Of a stretch of 7,197 bases of DNA, positions 6,303 through 7,197 are shown one piece after another. This DNA is from Calditrichota bacterium. GTDB lineage: Bacteria > Zhuqueibacterota > Zhuqueibacteria > Zhuqueibacterales > Geothermadaptataceae. How positions within the stretch are numbered: position 1 is the stretch's first letter; each line of letters starts with the position of its first letter. Below the pieces are notes generated by a model. It ran no database searches. It was not told where the DNA came from and was given only the letters and a program-made list of their open reading frames with translations. The position numbers and the translations under genes are program-made. The stretch covers positions 1 through 7,197 of the forward strand of contig QQUM01000719.1 of assembly GCA_008501545.1 (NCBI GenBank), read 5' to 3'.

Positions 6303-7197
6303 TTCTTCAACTCATTAAATTCAATAAACATGCTTGACCAACTCAAACCAGCCCCTACGACGATGAGCGCAACTGAATCACCGGGATTGAATTTTGACCA
6401 GTTTTGATTTAATACCGTCGGCGCGCCTGTGGCGCCGGTGTTGCCAAATTTATCGACGTTGTACAAATGCAGATCATCAGGAATATTGCAGCGACTGCAT
6501 ACCGATTCCAGCATACGCAAGTTGGCCTGATGGGAAACAAAATAAATCCTGTCGTGGGAATCACCAAATTTCTCCACGATTTCCCGGTATAGACGAATCG
6601 TTCGTTTAATTGCAAACGTCTGTACTGTTTTGCCTTCCTGATTGAAATGGTACATGCGGTGCACGACAACTTTATCCCATCCTGCAGGACTGGAAGTCAG
6701 GGTACTGAAATCGATTTGTGCGGGGCCGGGAACACGGGTTGAAACGACTGCAGCCATCGCCGCGTCACCCCAGAGCACCGCTGCAGCGCGATCGCTGTAA
6801 TCCACAGAACGGGTGCTGTTTTCTACAATAACCAGGAGAACATATTCAGGCAAAGCTTCAGGCCGCATCATTGAAAGATTATAGATGTGGGCACCAAATG
6901 TACTGCACGCGGAATTAAGATCGTAACAGGGCTTTTCGATTCCCAACTCACCGGCGACTGTAGCCGCCTCCGCTGGTGTTTCGTATTCCGGTGTACATCC
7001 GCCAGCGATCACCAGCCCGATATCTTCTTTCGTGATACCGGCTGCAGCAATGGCTTTCTCCGCTGCCAAAGCGCCGGATTGGGCGTTGGTGTAAAGACTG
7101 GCTTCGTAGGCCGCACGCATATCCTGATTATGGGTCTCACGAATATAATCAAGCGGCAGCACCGTGCGTCTCGTCGCAATGCCGACGCGTTCCATGA
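6299..7197 (-). CDS. FabH-type (KAS III) ketosynthase, 5' end outside window
   Basis: The visible 298 residues (from the ATG at 7195) contain the KAS III catalytic triad: Cys97 (NSACSTF), His222 (SHQANLRML) and Asn252 (GNTGATG), with His-Asn spacing of 30 as in E. coli FabH. The visible part starts ERVGIATRR, which aligns with the RTGIRER region near residue 36 of FabH, so about 33 N-terminal residues lie beyond the right edge. The ATG at 7195 is therefore likely internal and not the true start. Compared with FabH there is an extra run of roughly 18 residues between the VGI motif and the Ala-rich helix. KAS III enzymes start acyl chains with an acyl-CoA or acyl-ACP primer; primer choice is unknown. 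The stop overlaps the FabA start by 4 nt. Confidence 0.92.
   Translation of the reverse strand, partial: MERVGIATRRTVLPLDYIRETHNQDMRAAYEASLYTNAQSGALAAEKAIAAAGITKEDIGLVIAGGCTPEYETPAEAATVAGELGIEKPCYDLNSACSTFGAHIYNLSMMRPEALPEYVLLVIVENSTRSVDYSDRAAAVLWGDAAMAAVVSTRVPGPAQIDFSTLTSSPAGWDKVVVHRMYHFNQEGKTVQTFAIKRTIRLYREIVEKFGDSHDRIYFVSHQANLRMLESVCSRCNIPDDLHLYNVDKFGNTGATGAPTVLNQNWSKFNPGDSVALIVVGAGLSWSSMFIEFNELKK

Overview
The window carries eight protein-coding genes, all on the minus strand, with about half GC to AT (my impression, not counted). Read in transcription order, from high to low coordinates, they are: a FabH-type ketosynthase (5' end off the right edge), a FabA-type dehydratase/isomerase, a FabZ-type dehydratase, a FabF-type ketosynthase, an acyl carrier protein, a PlsC-type acyltransferase, a membrane-anchored left-handed beta-helix protein, and a lipoprotein sulfatase of the iduronate-2-sulfatase type (3' end off the left edge). 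No rRNA, tRNA, CRISPR array, insertion sequence or phage gene is visible.

The right-hand 4.5 kb (about 2737-7197) is a compact lipid-assembly operon. KSIII and FabA overlap by 4 nt (ATGA), FabZ and the FabF-type KS overlap by 8 nt, and the ACP and acyltransferase are 7 nt apart. The two larger gaps inside it each hold secondary structure: 5607-5702 is AT-rich with nested inverted repeats, and 3770-3877 has a perfect 15-bp stem just upstream of the ACP ribosome-binding site. A 10-bp-stem hairpin one base after the acyltransferase stop codon probably marks the end of the operon. The inferred logic is: KSIII starts the chain, the FabF-type KS extends it on the dedicated ACP, the FabZ and FabA enzymes dehydrate (and possibly isomerise) it, and the PlsC-type enzyme moves the acyl group to a lipid or glycolipid acceptor. 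The ketoreductase, enoyl reductase and malonyl transacylase are not here, so they are either shared with primary metabolism or lie upstream beyond the window. Several enzymes have family motifs that differ from the housekeeping versions (ACP with NSA instead of DSL, KS with NGHLTAT instead of NAHGTST), which argues for a specialised acyl pathway and not the core fatty acid operon.

The left part holds a 320-bp non-coding spacer with an imperfect operator-like palindrome, then the beta-helix membrane protein, a 127-bp spacer, and the sulfatase.

The organism is a bacterium, probably Gram-negative: the sulfatase has a lipoprotein signal and a periplasmic-type domain. Lipoprotein sulfatases plus this style of ACP/KS suggest the Bacteroidota/FCB group or a similar environmental lineage, but that is inference from memory and the sequence does not settle the phylum. 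Recognisable AGGAG/AAGGA Shine-Dalgarno sites precede several genes.
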